Source: Bdellovibrio sp. NC01 (lineage in GTDB: Bacteria; Bdellovibrionota; Bdellovibrionia; Bdellovibrionales; Bdellovibrionaceae). From it: a stretch of 64,000 nt of DNA. Below the pieces are notes generated by a model, which worked only from the letters and a program-made list of their open reading frames with translations, ran no database searches and had not been told where the DNA came from. The stretch spans positions 744,001 to 808,000 of the forward strand of contig NZ_CP030034.1 in the NCBI RefSeq assembly GCF_006874625.1. The letters are read 5' to 3'. Below, piece by piece: positions 17,435 to 25,580 of the stretch (the stretch's first letter is position 1; every line of letters starts with the position of its first letter). Position numbers and translations under genes: made by a program.

Positions 17435-18277
17435 ATGAAGAACCTATCTTTACTTACGCTCGCTGTAATTTTGACGGCGGCATCGCTGACTTACGCAAAA
17501 GACATTGATAAGTCGGGACAACAACAAGCTCCGGCAAGTAAAAAAGAATACTGCACGCAGGGCACAGATCCGAACTACTACAAAAGCTTGATTTACAATT
17601 ATCAAAATCGTCTGTCGTTTTTAAATGCCGGAGGCATCGGTAACGGCGGAGTCTGTTGGTGGCATTCGATGTTCACCCGCAACGCCACTTACATCGCGGT
17701 CTATCGCCCGGAACTTCCCCGTGCTTCAGCGGATCGCGCTAAACGTATCATTGATGCGATCATCGCGAACGACGCGGTCGTTGAAATTCCTGGTTATAAA
17801 AACTTGTATGAATTTTCAATCGACTATCATCAACAAATTCAATCCGCTTTGAACCGTTGGCAAATCAGCGAAGGCATTGCGTTTGGATGGTTGCGTGGTC
17901 TTAGCGGCAAAACGCGTGTGGCTCCGGATGTTTTAAAATCAATGATGGATGAACTTTATCAAGAAGTGCGCAGCGGGCGTATTGCTTACCAGAAACTGCA
18001 GATTCCCGGCATCATGGCGCATGCATGGCTTGTGGTCGACATGTGGAAGACCAATCTTGGTTATGACTTTGAAGTGGTCGATAGCAACACTCGTGAAGTT
18101 TATAAAGTGCACTATCAAAAAGGCATGACTCATTTGAACGAATACAATTCCGTTCCGTACACGGGTAGGAATTCTGCGAACTATAGTTCCTATACGTCGG
18201 CTAAGAAAAATTATTGCAAGCTGGGGATCAATTCAGAAAATAAACCACAGCTTCAGCAAAACTACGCTGGCAATTAG
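17435..18277 (+). CDS. Exported protein with possible Cys-His-Asp peptidase site
   Basis: A 280-residue protein with a signal peptide (cleavage near residue 21). I do not recognise the family. The sequence shows GNGGVCWWHS with Cys74 at the start of a probable helix, GIMAHAWLVVDMW with His196 leading a hydrophobic strand, and YDFEVVDSNT with Asp216/Asn218. This order (Cys helix, His strand, Asp or Asn strand) is that of papain- and transglutaminase-like enzymes. A good GAACGAGGG ribosome-binding site precedes the ATG. Neighbouring exported peptidases support a peptidase or peptidase-like role, but the assignment is inference. Confidence 0.8.
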   Translation: MKNLSLLTLAVILTAASLTYAKDIDKSGQQQAPASKKEYCTQGTDPNYYKSLIYNYQNRLSFLNAGGIGNGGVCWWHSMFTRNATYIAVYRPELPRASADRAKRIIDAIIANDAVVEIPGYKNLYEFSIDYHQQIQSALNRWQISEGIAFGWLRGLSGKTRVAPDVLKSMMDELYQEVRSGRIAYQKLQIPGIMAHAWLVVDMWKTNLGYDFEVVDSNTREVYKVHYQKGMTHLNEYNSVPYTGRNSANYSSYTSAKKNYCKLGINSENKPQLQQNYAGN

Positions 18278-18293
18278 TAAATCTTTAAAAGAG

Positions 18294-18325
18294 GGACGAA
18301 ACGAAATTAGTGAATACGTTCGTCC
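18294..18325 (+). terminator. Possible terminator overlapping the next convergent gene
   Basis: GGACGAA (18294-18300) pairs with TTCGTCC (18319-18325), followed on the plus strand by a T-rich stretch. It overlaps the stop codon of the convergent small gene. Confidence 0.45.
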
Positions 18326-18564
18326 TTCACCTCTTTTTCTTTTTTCTTCATTTCTTTTTCAGCTTTTTTTTTCGCTTCTTTCTGCTGCTTTTTTGTTCCC
18401 ACTAAAGTGGTGTCAGGCATTTCCGTTTGTTTTGGAGTTGGCTCTGGTGGCTCTGCCATCGCTTGCGAGCTCTGACTTTTGGGAGTTTGCTGGGCAGAAT
18501 GTTGTGGCTGCTGAGCATATATATAGATGGGAAGGCAGACAGTTAACACGGCCAGTGTTTTCAT
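18307..18564 (-). CDS. Small exported lysine-rich protein
   Basis: An 85-residue protein with a short signal peptide (MKTLAVLTVCLPIYIYA) and a mature part of low complexity: Gln/Ser/Pro/Glu-rich then a KKQQKEAKKKAEKEMKKKEK-type charged helix. AGGAGG sits well placed before the ATG, which is the main reason to accept it as real. No function can be assigned. Confidence 0.65.
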   Translation of the reverse strand: MKTLAVLTVCLPIYIYAQQPQHSAQQTPKSQSSQAMAEPPEPTPKQTEMPDTTLVGTKKQQKEAKKKAEKEMKKKEKEVKDERIH

Positions 18565-18869
18565 AAGTCCTCCTATTTATTAGGATCATTTCGTTGGCAA
18601 ATCGAGTCAACGCGACCTCTCCCAAGGCCATATCCAGACCCATAAGAATTTCTTATGTGCGTCATAACAAAATGCGTAATTCCTAAATAGTTTCATATAT
18701 TTAGGGCCACATTGACTCTGCACAAATTGGCATCAACGTTGCTTATTAGAAACAGTGTAGGCACCGCGGGTTTGGGGGCGAATTTACCGGGGGCTGAGAG
18801 GGGGCAAGATGGCTCTTCTGGAAAAAAATTCAGAACGTTAACCGAAAATAGACAGAAACGAGTCAAAGT
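18565..18869. promoter_or_regulatory. Long spacer with two palindromes before the ECF sigma gene
   Basis: This 305-base region holds no credible gene. It has a perfect 17-base odd palindrome, CATAAGAA-T-TTCTTATG (18641-18657), and a second inverted repeat CCTAAATA/TATTTAGG (18682-18689 and 18698-18705, 8-base spacer). TTGACT at 18712-18717 could be a -35 element, but no matching -10 at 17 bases is convincing. The two palindromes are plausible operators for either divergent gene. Confidence 0.4.
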
Positions 18870-19493
18870 ATGGAGAGAGATCTAATAGTGCTATCGGATC
18901 TTGAACTGGTAGAAAAAGTGAAGTCGGGGGACAGACGCTCTTTTTCCGAACTCGTGAAACGACATCAGAGAAGTTTGCTGCGCTTGAGTTTGAGGTTTGT
19001 AAAAGACATGGATGTAGCTGAGGACGTGACTCAGGAAGCTTTCATCAAAGCTTACGAGAAACTGAACTCATTTGAAGGGCGTGCGTCTTTCAAAAGCTGG
19101 TTGTTCCAAATTGGCGTGAACACAGCTCGCAACAAACTGCGCGAATTTAAGCGCGATACTGTAGATGTTGAAGACGTGCATTTAGCAGTGGAAGCAGAGG
19201 CTGAACACACTCTGGTCCACACGGCGGTGGCTGACATACTTCAAAAAGAAGTAGATAAGTTGCCAATGAAACAGAAGACAGCCTTGGTTCTTCGTGTGTA
19301 CGAAGATCTTAGCTTTAACGAAATCGCTGAGATCATGGAGTGCCCATACGATACAGCCAAAGCGAATTACCGCCACGCTTTGATGAAACTTCGTCAGACT
19401 TTTGAGCAACAAGAAGAGCTTAAAAACTGGACTGAAGAAGTTGGTGGTTTCTTTACAGAAATGAATCATAGATTTGCGGAAGCAGAAGGATAG
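18870..19493 (+). CDS. ECF (group IV) RNA polymerase sigma factor
   Basis: A 207-residue RpoE-like sigma factor. Region 2 is at about 22-90 (FSELVKRHQRSLLRLSLRFV, DVAEDVTQEAFIKAYEKL, SFKSWLFQIGVNTARNK) and region 4 at about 130-185 (LPMKQKTALVLRVYEDLSFNEIAEIM, with helix-turn-helix). No region 3 is present. ATG 18870 lacks a ribosome-binding site; GTG 18888 has GGAGAGA before it and may be the true start. In B. bacteriovorus HD100 an ECF sigma gene (Bd0743, from memory) neighbours dgcB, which agrees with this locus. The next gene looks like its anti-sigma factor. Confidence 0.9.
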   Translation: MERDLIVLSDLELVEKVKSGDRRSFSELVKRHQRSLLRLSLRFVKDMDVAEDVTQEAFIKAYEKLNSFEGRASFKSWLFQIGVNTARNKLREFKRDTVDVEDVHLAVEAEAEHTLVHTAVADILQKEVDKLPMKQKTALVLRVYEDLSFNEIAEIMECPYDTAKANYRHALMKLRQTFEQQEELKNWTEEVGGFFTEMNHRFAEAEG

Positions 19494-19497
19494 GTAC

Positions 19498-19980
19498 ATG
19501 GATCGTCGTGATGAGCAAAATGTCCCTTTGGACAAAGTTCGCAAGAAAATGAAGGCCATGGATGATTTCGAAATGGCGATGAGTGACGACTTCTTCGATT
19601 CACTCCATGACAAGATCATGGCGAAAGTTGAAGAAGCTGAAATGGCACCACCGCCAGTCTTGATGACGCCCAGAAACATGCTCCGTGCTCACTGGCGCGG
19701 ATGGCTTTACCCCGTTGGGGGGTTAATGTCTCTGTTCCTGATGTCTTTCATGATGATCGGGCAGGTGTCAAAAGTGAACCAGGGCATGCAACGCGTGGGT
19801 CTTTTGAGTGACGGTCATGAACGCATCGTCGCAGAAGCTTTATTGGCTCCTGAAGATGTGTCCCAGACTTTAATCAGCACTCAGTCTGAATCTGACTTTT
19901 TTGTGGACGTAGCTAATGAATCATTTGAAACTTTATCAGTAGCTAAGTTCAACAAAATCATGGGTGAGAGCGTGCGCTAA
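19498..19980 (+). CDS. Probable membrane-bound anti-sigma factor
   Basis: A 160-residue protein starting 4 bases after the sigma gene stop, with AAGGATAGGT before ATG 19498 (an earlier in-frame ATG at 19474 would overlap the sigma gene). The N-terminal about 75 residues are acidic and cytoplasmic, one transmembrane segment follows (GWLYPVGGLMSLFLMSFMM) and the C-terminus is periplasmic. This layout and position right after an ECF sigma gene are typical of anti-sigma factors, although no zinc-binding (ZAS) motif is visible. Confidence 0.65.
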   Translation: MDRRDEQNVPLDKVRKKMKAMDDFEMAMSDDFFDSLHDKIMAKVEEAEMAPPPVLMTPRNMLRAHWRGWLYPVGGLMSLFLMSFMMIGQVSKVNQGMQRVGLLSDGHERIVAEALLAPEDVSQTLISTQSESDFFVDVANESFETLSVAKFNKIMGESVR

Positions 19981-20003
19981 TCACCCATTGCGGGTGGATC
20001 GAC

Positions 20004-20492
20004 GTGCGTTTCATAATCCTAGTTTTTACATTCATCGTCTTCCAAACAGTTCAGACCCAAATCGCAAGGGCTGAAACTTCCGATAAAAAAAATCAGTTAG
20101 AAGAGCTTTTCATTTGGAAATTAAGTGATGAGCTAAAGCTTTCTCCGGTTGAGGAGAAAAAATTCACTGACATTGTGAAGGACCTCAACCGTAAGAAAGC
20201 CGATCTTAATAACGAACTTCAAGAAATTACCGAAAAGATGTCAAAAGCCGCGAACACAAAGAAACGTGAAGAGCAGCTCGTGGCTTACCGTAAAACACTG
20301 CAATCTTACAATCATATTAGCGAAGAAGAGTTTGATAAGCTGAAACCACTTTTAGGTGCTGATCGTTTTGTTCAGTATCTACAAATTAAACAAGACTTAA
20401 CAAAACGAATTAAGTCGATGCTTGCAAACCCTGAAGCTCCGAAGACAGACAAAAAAAATCTTCCAGCTCCGAAGGTCATAGAAGAAAAATGA
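20004..20492 (+). CDS. CpxP/Spy-like periplasmic protein
   Basis: A 162-residue protein with a GTG start, a signal peptide (to about ARA, residue 23) and an all-helical mature part. LKLSPVEEKKFTDIVKDLN and the later LLGADRFVQYLQIKQDL resemble the LTxxQ-type helices of CpxP/Spy envelope stress chaperones and sensors. It follows the sigma/anti-sigma pair on the same strand with 23 bases between, so it may be the sensor or a target of that cassette. The family call is by pattern only. Confidence 0.6.
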   Translation: MRFIILVFTFIVFQTVQTQIARAETSDKKNQLEELFIWKLSDELKLSPVEEKKFTDIVKDLNRKKADLNNELQEITEKMSKAANTKKREEQLVAYRKTLQSYNHISEEEFDKLKPLLGADRFVQYLQIKQDLTKRIKSMLANPEAPKTDKKNLPAPKVIEEK

Positions 20493-20493
20493 T

Positions 20494-21831
20494 ATGGAAC
20501 AACCAACAAGCTTTGCGAGACTCTGGGATAAGTTAGCTACCCTGTGTCTTGTAAATCTGTTGTCGTTCTACTGCTTCTACCTTTCCGGCATTCTTTATAT
20601 CGAAAGCACCACTCTGTTTTTCAATCCTGCTTCCACAGGCTTTGCTTCTGTCAGTTCACTTCTTAGTTTCTTTCTTGGATTTTTATTGCGACCGATTGGG
20701 GCGCTGTTCTTTGGTTTCGTTGGTGACACTCGTGGTGCAAAAAAATCTTTAGTTCAGAGCATGGGCTTGCTGGGAGTCATGACATTAGGAATTGGCATTT
20801 TGCCGTCCTTCGAAAAGATTGGCATCGTTGCTTCTTTAATGAATGTCTTTTTGCGGCTGGGACAAGGTTTTGCAATTGGTGGAACGTATTCCTGTTCAGC
20901 AATTCTTGGCTATGAATTAGCGCCTGAAGGTGCGAAAGGCCGCTACACAAGTTTATTACAGCTGTCTGTACCTGCTGGGTATTTAGCGGCGATGGCGATC
21001 ATCGTGATTCTAAAATTAATGATTGGTATAGAAGCGTTTCTATCGTGGGGATGGCGTGCGTGTTTCATGCTGTCGATTCTGGTTTTGTATTTTACTTTTC
21101 GTCTTCATCGCAGCGATGAGTTTGATCAAGTTCATACAGAACGAAGTACCCCTGCTGAGTATCGCGATCATCTTGCCGGATTTCTTAGTAATAAAATCCA
21201 ACTAAAAAATTTCTTCCTGATGATCTTACCGCTCATGGTGGGGTTGGGAGTGGTTGGATACATTAGTAACATCTATAAACTTTATTTCTTTCAATCGGTA
21301 TTGAAGGTTGATGCGCCAACGGTCAGTTTTATCATTGCGACTTCAAGTCTGCTGTATATGCCAAGTTATTATCTGTGGGGACGGCGTGCAGATAGGATTG
21401 GGAGTGAAACTGTTTTGTTGCATGGATTGACATTAAGTTTAATTTTTATTTTTCCTCTGTTCATGCTCTTGCAATATTGGGTCACTCATCACGCGGGCGC
21501 ACAAGCGCGCTTGGGATTCAGCACGCTTGTGATGATCCTGATTTCCGCCGGCATAAGTTCTGTCGCGATTATCGGTTACAGCCCATTGATTGCTTATGTC
21601 TGTCAGCGAGTACCAACGGCCTTGCGTTGCACGCTTTTTTCGCTCGTCTACAATCTTGGTTTTGGCATTTTGTCAGGGATAGTGCACTTGATGAGCGGCT
21701 TCCTTTTTGAAAAGTACCGCTGGGTATTTGTGGGACTTTGGCTGATGGAAATAATTGGCGTGATTTGCGCGGTGATTATTTTGTTTTATCGTCGAAAAAT
21801 GGTTACGTCGGATTCGCGATCAGCTCTTTAA
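20494..21831 (+). CDS. MFS transporter, metabolite:H+ symporter type
   Basis: A 445-residue protein with twelve predicted transmembrane helices. The loop GFVGDTRGAKKSLVQS between helices 2 and 3 is the MFS motif A (GDxxGxKK), and FLRLGQGFAIGGTYSCSA recalls the MHS subfamily (ProP, KgtP, ShiA: RxxQGxxxGGE). The acidic residue normally ending that motif is replaced (GGTY). Its 3' end overlaps the convergent aminopeptidase-like gene by 29 bases. The substrate is unknown. Confidence 0.85.
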   Translation: MEQPTSFARLWDKLATLCLVNLLSFYCFYLSGILYIESTTLFFNPASTGFASVSSLLSFFLGFLLRPIGALFFGFVGDTRGAKKSLVQSMGLLGVMTLGIGILPSFEKIGIVASLMNVFLRLGQGFAIGGTYSCSAILGYELAPEGAKGRYTSLLQLSVPAGYLAAMAIIVILKLMIGIEAFLSWGWRACFMLSILVLYFTFRLHRSDEFDQVHTERSTPAEYRDHLAGFLSNKIQLKNFFLMILPLMVGLGVVGYISNIYKLYFFQSVLKVDAPTVSFIIATSSLLYMPSYYLWGRRADRIGSETVLLHGLTLSLIFIFPLFMLLQYWVTHHAGAQARLGFSTLVMILISAGISSVAIIGYSPLIAYVCQRVPTALRCTLFSLVYNLGFGILSGIVHLMSGFLFEKYRWVFVGLWLMEIIGVICAVIILFYRRKMVTSDSRSAL

Positions 21832-22849
21832 GTTTAGCGGCAGGATCTTTTTCACCTTGTAAGGCTTTGCAGCGCTCAATAAATTTACTGAAATCGCGAC
21901 CTGATTGTTCATACAAAGTTTCAAAGTCACTCATGTCTTGCATGTAGGTTTTAAATACCAATAGGCGAGCGTTGTTGAGTTTTGCTTTTGTAAACTTATC
22001 CCAGTCACGGGTTTGCATTTTTGGCAGAACCTCGTCGGCGAAACGTTTTTGAATTTCGGCAATTCGTGCGGCACGAAGTTCTTCTTTGCGATCTGTTGCC
22101 GGAAGTTTTTTATACCACTCTGTCAAATCACGAATTTCTTTAGAGATAAAAGCTGAAAACAATTTGTCGTCTTCGTTGTTTTTGCGAACCTCAGCTAATG
22201 TCGCTGACTGGGGGCCTTCCGTTTTTAAGTAGTACATCTCTGCACCCTTATTGCCCAGGAAGTTTGCTAAGCGCTCATTGAAGTCAGCTTCGTGTTTGAT
22301 GTACAAAGTCGCATGCACGGTTTCGTGAATGATTGTATTCACAAGATCGAAGTCCTTATAACGAAGCATCGAGCTTAATAAAGGATCTTTAAACCAACCG
22401 AGTGTGCTGTAGGCGGAAACGCCACGCATGTAAGTATCTAAATCTTCTTTTTTTAATTCTTCTTCTTCAGATTTAGCATCGGCTTCGTTGAAATAACCTT
22501 TGTAAGGCATTTTGCCAACGATAGGGTAAGACCACTGATAGTGTTTCAATTCCCACTTATAAGCGGCACTGACAACGTAAGTGACATAAGGACGATCCAA
22601 TTTCACATAAGACGTGTAGTTTTGTGTGGGCTTAAGATGCAGATCGTTTTCCGCGAACTGACGTGCTTTTTGTGCAAGTTCCAGTTTACGTTTTTCTTCA
22701 GTCGAAATGTTTGGATCTTTGAGGGCATCATCAATTGGAACACGGCTGTTCAAAAGTTTGACTTGATTGTAGGCCGAGCTAAACAGGTAGCTGACTTGGC
22801 AACCTGTTAGCAGAGGAAAAAGTAAAATCAAATACTTTAAAGAATCCAC
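21803..22849 (-). CDS. Predicted aminopeptidase lipoprotein (COG4324/Aminopep type)
   Basis: A 348-residue protein with a lipoprotein signal (LLFPLLTGC) and the start YLFSSAYNQVKLLNSR typical of the predicted aminopeptidase family, in which a GCQ..Y..Q..GQ..LL pattern recurs. The metal site is HETVHATLY with the glutamate of NERLANFLGNKGAE downstream (HExxH...E). The start is GTG, overlapping the end of the upstream barrel gene by 13 bases, which suggests coupled translation. Activity has rarely been tested in this family. Confidence 0.82.
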   Translation of the reverse strand: MDSLKYLILLFPLLTGCQVSYLFSSAYNQVKLLNSRVPIDDALKDPNISTEEKRKLELAQKARQFAENDLHLKPTQNYTSYVKLDRPYVTYVVSAAYKWELKHYQWSYPIVGKMPYKGYFNEADAKSEEEELKKEDLDTYMRGVSAYSTLGWFKDPLLSSMLRYKDFDLVNTIIHETVHATLYIKHEADFNERLANFLGNKGAEMYYLKTEGPQSATLAEVRKNNEDDKLFSAFISKEIRDLTEWYKKLPATDRKEELRAARIAEIQKRFADEVLPKMQTRDWDKFTKAKLNNARLLVFKTYMQDMSDFETLYEQSGRDFSKFIERCKALQGEKDPAAKLKELIANPT

Positions 22850-23412
22850 GAGATACCGGCACGGAAGGCAGAGTCGTCAGTGGATGTATCGTTACCCACC
22901 GGAGTTTTCCACGCATCGTAACTGAATTTTAAACTAAAGCTGTCAGTCAAAGCGACTTTCAAACCAACACCGTAACTTGGCGCCAATGCTTTTTCAGGAT
23001 CATTGGTGTAAGTGTCTACGCCTTCGATCTGAACTGTTTGCGTGCGATTGATTTGCGCCACGCCGCCCTTAATATAAGGTTGGAACAACGCCGTTTTTTC
23101 TGCCAAGACAAAGATCAAATCCGCGCCCAAAATTTGTGAACGTTGTTTCGTCACGCGGCGAGGATCGGCAGTGAAGGCCTTTGATTCTACAATCGTCGTT
23201 GCATCTGTATAGCTAAGCTCCAGAGCGATTCGTTCCCAGAAGTAAAGTGATACGGAGCCCGTGAAAGATTCTGTTTTGTTGCTGTTGTTTTCATCGTAAG
23301 TCTGAGTCTTAAAGCCATATTGGGCACCTAACTCAGTGTACATAGCATTTGCGGATAACGTGACGAAACTGACCAAAACGACGGCTAGCAAATTAAAACA
23401 TTTCATATTCAT
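22837..23412 (-). CDS. Small outer-membrane beta-barrel protein
   Basis: A 191-residue protein with a signal peptide (cleavage near SANA, residue 23) and alternating strands (YTELGAQYGFKTQTY, LYFWERIALELSYTDAT, YGVGLKVALTDSFSLKFSYDAW), ending AFRAGISWIL. This fits an eight-stranded porin-like barrel (OmpW/OmpA-barrel class). It overlaps the aminopeptidase-like lipoprotein gene, and the pair probably forms one operon. No specific function. Confidence 0.75.
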   Translation of the reverse strand: MNMKCFNLLAVVLVSFVTLSANAMYTELGAQYGFKTQTYDENNSNKTESFTGSVSLYFWERIALELSYTDATTIVESKAFTADPRRVTKQRSQILGADLIFVLAEKTALFQPYIKGGVAQINRTQTVQIEGVDTYTNDPEKALAPSYGVGLKVALTDSFSLKFSYDAWKTPVGNDTSTDDSAFRAGISWIL

Positions 23413-23495
23413 CTATCCTAACAAGGCGCCGTGGCGAGTAACATGAAATCCGTTGTCCTCTGGACTAAAGCTCTAGGAAGGAATAAAACTTTGGT

Positions 23496-23912
23496 ATGAG
23501 TGATAAGAAATTGAAGTGTGGACTTCCCCAAGACGAAGCTGAATTAAGAAAACTTCTGACTCCAGAGCAGTACCGAATCATGGTTGAAAACGGAACCGAG
23601 GCACCTTTCCGCAATGCCTATTGGGACAATCATGAAGAGGGCATCTATGTCGATGCAATTTCTGGCGTCCCGCTTTTTTCAAGCGAAGATAAATTCGATT
23701 CAAGATCGGGATGGCCAAGTTTTACTCGTCCGATTGATTCGGCAGCGATTGTTGAAATCGAAGATCTGAGTCATGGAATGATGCGTGTCGAAGTTCGTGC
23801 GAAAGGTTCCAATTCGCATTTGGGTCACGTGTTTGATGATGGACCGGCACCGACAGGTCTACGTTATTGCATCAACTCGGCGTCTTTAAAATTTATTCCT
23901 AAAAAAACTTAA
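23496..23912 (+). CDS. msrB: Peptide methionine (R)-S-oxide reductase
   Basis: Repairs methionine-R-sulfoxide in proteins. The 138-residue enzyme has [32 protein letters not shown] and the catalytic cysteine in [11 protein letters not shown]. The two CxxC zinc pairs found in many MsrB proteins are absent ([17 protein letters not shown] instead), so it is the zinc-free form. No signal peptide, hence cytoplasmic. Stand-alone, not fused to MsrA. Confidence 0.95.
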   Translation: MSDKKLKCGLPQDEAELRKLLTPEQYRIMVENGTEAPFRNAYWDNHEEGIYVDAISGVPLFSSEDKFDSRSGWPSFTRPIDSAAIVEIEDLSHGMMRVEVRAKGSNSHLGHVFDDGPAPTGLRYCINSASLKFIPKKT

Positions 23913-23922
23913 TCGGAAAGTA

Positions 23923-24819
23923 CTAGCGAGCATTCACCATCATCGGTGGACGATAGTTCACCGTGAATGTGAATTGCAAATGAATGTAGCCGTCATCCTG
24001 AACCATCTCTTGCGGTGGGTTCGGGAATACGCGCGCTTCTTTGAAGGCATTTACCGCGGCGGCATCGAAAGATTTAATTCCAGATTCTTTCATGATGATG
24101 GCTTTTTGTAAAAAGCCGCGACGATCCAATAAGAACTCAACCTGCGTGTTCCAATTTCTGTTGCTGGCAGCCATTGCCGTCGATTGATCAAAGGTATTGA
24201 TCGCTTGTTGTACGCGTGATTCCCAGCGGAAACGTACAAGTTCTTCGATGCGCGCGTAGAATGTATAGAACAGATAACGATCCGTATTTAAAGCTGTGAA
24301 TGAGCCAATTTTTACGTCTGTTGGCAGTGATTCGCCGACGGAAGAGCGACCTTCGTTCAATTGATTCATCTCGCGCAACTCTTTAGAGATATCAACCGTG
24401 CGATAACCGTCTTTATCTTTTTCAGTGACATCTTCTTTGTGGGCTTGCTGTTTTTGCTGCGCTTGTTGTTGCTGTTGTTGGCGAGCTTGTGCGGCAGCTT
24501 GGTTGCTACGATTTGCAGTCATGCCATTATCAGCTGCTTGCATTTCTTTTTTCACGCGTTGTTTTTGCTCGGAAAGGAAGCGCGCCAACGTGTCGTCTTC
24601 TTGCGCTTTCAATTGGTCAGGCACAAGTGCTTGGCGCACGATTTGTTTTTCTTTTTTCGCCGTTTTTTTCATGAGCTCCGTCGGCGGCGGGGGAGCCAAG
24701 GCGATTTCGATCGTTTCTGGAGGCTTATTTTCAAAGCGCGGAGCAAGGACCACCACTGCCAATAAAAGCAGAATGTGGAAGAGTAAACTCGCGGATATGG
24801 CCTCTAGAACTCGTTTCAT
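23923..24819 (-). CDS. TonB-like energy-transducing protein
   Basis: About 298 residues: one N-terminal membrane helix (LLFHILLLLAVVVLAP), a proline-containing and then Gln/Lys-rich periplasmic linker with poly-Q/A stretches (RQQQQQQAQQKQQ), and a C-terminal TonB-type domain (FLLDRRGFLQKAIIMKESG, FDAAAVNAFKEARVFPNPP, HLQFTFTVNY). TTG 24837 gives a six-residue longer form; ATG 24819 is preferred but neither has a good ribosome-binding site. A second TonB lies at 60123. No exbB/exbD is next to it, and its partner receptor is unknown. Confidence 0.8.
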   Translation of the reverse strand: MKRVLEAISASLLFHILLLLAVVVLAPRFENKPPETIEIALAPPPPTELMKKTAKKEKQIVRQALVPDQLKAQEDDTLARFLSEQKQRVKKEMQAADNGMTANRSNQAAAQARQQQQQQAQQKQQAHKEDVTEKDKDGYRTVDISKELREMNQLNEGRSSVGESLPTDVKIGSFTALNTDRYLFYTFYARIEELVRFRWESRVQQAINTFDQSTAMAASNRNWNTQVEFLLDRRGFLQKAIIMKESGIKSFDAAAVNAFKEARVFPNPPQEMVQDDGYIHLQFTFTVNYRPPMMVNAR

Positions 24820-24860
24820 GGTCTCATTATGGTACAAACTAGACTTAGGTGCAAGATGGC

Positions 24861-24887
24861 TAAAGTTGAAACAATTCCTGCCGATAA
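24861..24887 (+). promoter_or_regulatory. Sigma-28 (FliA) promoter for the PilZ gene
   Basis: TAAAGTTG (24861-24868), an 11-base spacer, then GCCGATAA (24880-24887). This matches the FliA consensus TAAAGTTT-N11-GCCGATAA at 15 of 16 positions. The PilZ start codon is 25 bases downstream, leaving a very short leader. In Bdellovibrio FliA promoters are known to drive attack-phase genes. Confidence 0.88.
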
Positions 24888-24911
24888 GAATATCACTTAT
24901 ATGGGGGATAA

Positions 24912-25418
24912 ATGGGGAAAGTTCTCGAGTTCACAACGCGCCTAAGATCTGAAAACTCTTTGGGAAAGAATAAAACCGAAGCGGCACAGGTTCATGACAT
25001 TACTGAGGCACGTCAAGAGATCCTGAGCAGAGATCGCCGTGAAGTAAAACGCACCATTTTGACAGAATTTGTGGGTGCTTTTGTCATCCTTCCAGAGAAA
25101 GGCCTTTTGAAGGCTGCTTTGTACGATATCTCTGAAAATGGTTTGGCATTTGAATTGGACATGTTGGAAGGCGCATTCCAAAAAGACGAAGAAGTTGCAA
25201 TGCGTGTTTATCTTAATCACTCAACTTATTTCCCATTCACGATTCGCGTAACCAATGCGCGTGTGATTGAAGATGAAGGTATCGTTCGTCATGGTGCTAA
25301 TTTCGTAAAAGGCACTGTGAATGATGTTGCACTCCATCATTTTATTAAGTTCATTGAGACGGTCAGTGCGAGTCTGAAGACAGACACAGGCGACGTCGTT
25401 GTTTCTCATATTTCTTAA
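24912..25418 (+). CDS. PilZ-domain c-di-GMP-binding protein
   Basis: A 168-residue cytoplasmic protein. A roughly 35-residue N-terminal tail precedes a PilZ domain with the RxxxR motif (RREVKR, near residue 43) and the DxSxxG motif (DISENGLAF, near 75), so cyclic di-GMP binding is expected. Its sigma-28 promoter ties its expression to the flagellar/attack-phase programme, which suggests a motility or predation output for the signal made by cyclases such as the one at 13895. GGGGGATAA precedes the ATG. Confidence 0.9.
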   Translation: MGKVLEFTTRLRSENSLGKNKTEAAQVHDITEARQEILSRDRREVKRTILTEFVGAFVILPEKGLLKAALYDISENGLAFELDMLEGAFQKDEEVAMRVYLNHSTYFPFTIRVTNARVIEDEGIVRHGANFVKGTVNDVALHHFIKFIETVSASLKTDTGDVVVSHIS

Positions 25419-25580
25419 TTTTTCGTTCTTCTAATTTTCGAGTCACGGGGCTTTTCCGTAGACTTTGGTCTTGGGATTTGTTGCAATTTAGCTGTGGGGT
25501 CTCTGCAGCCGGATGCTTCAAATCCCATGTTTTATTTTTACCTCGAGCAAATCGAGGAAAGACCAAGTCGGAGGGTTCTC

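Noticed and set aside
24425-24952. A 175-residue open frame on the plus strand over the TonB-like gene
   Set aside because: It is an antisense shadow of the Gln/Ala-rich linker, giving Cys/Phe/Leu runs with no ribosome-binding site; the minus-strand gene has a clear domain structure.
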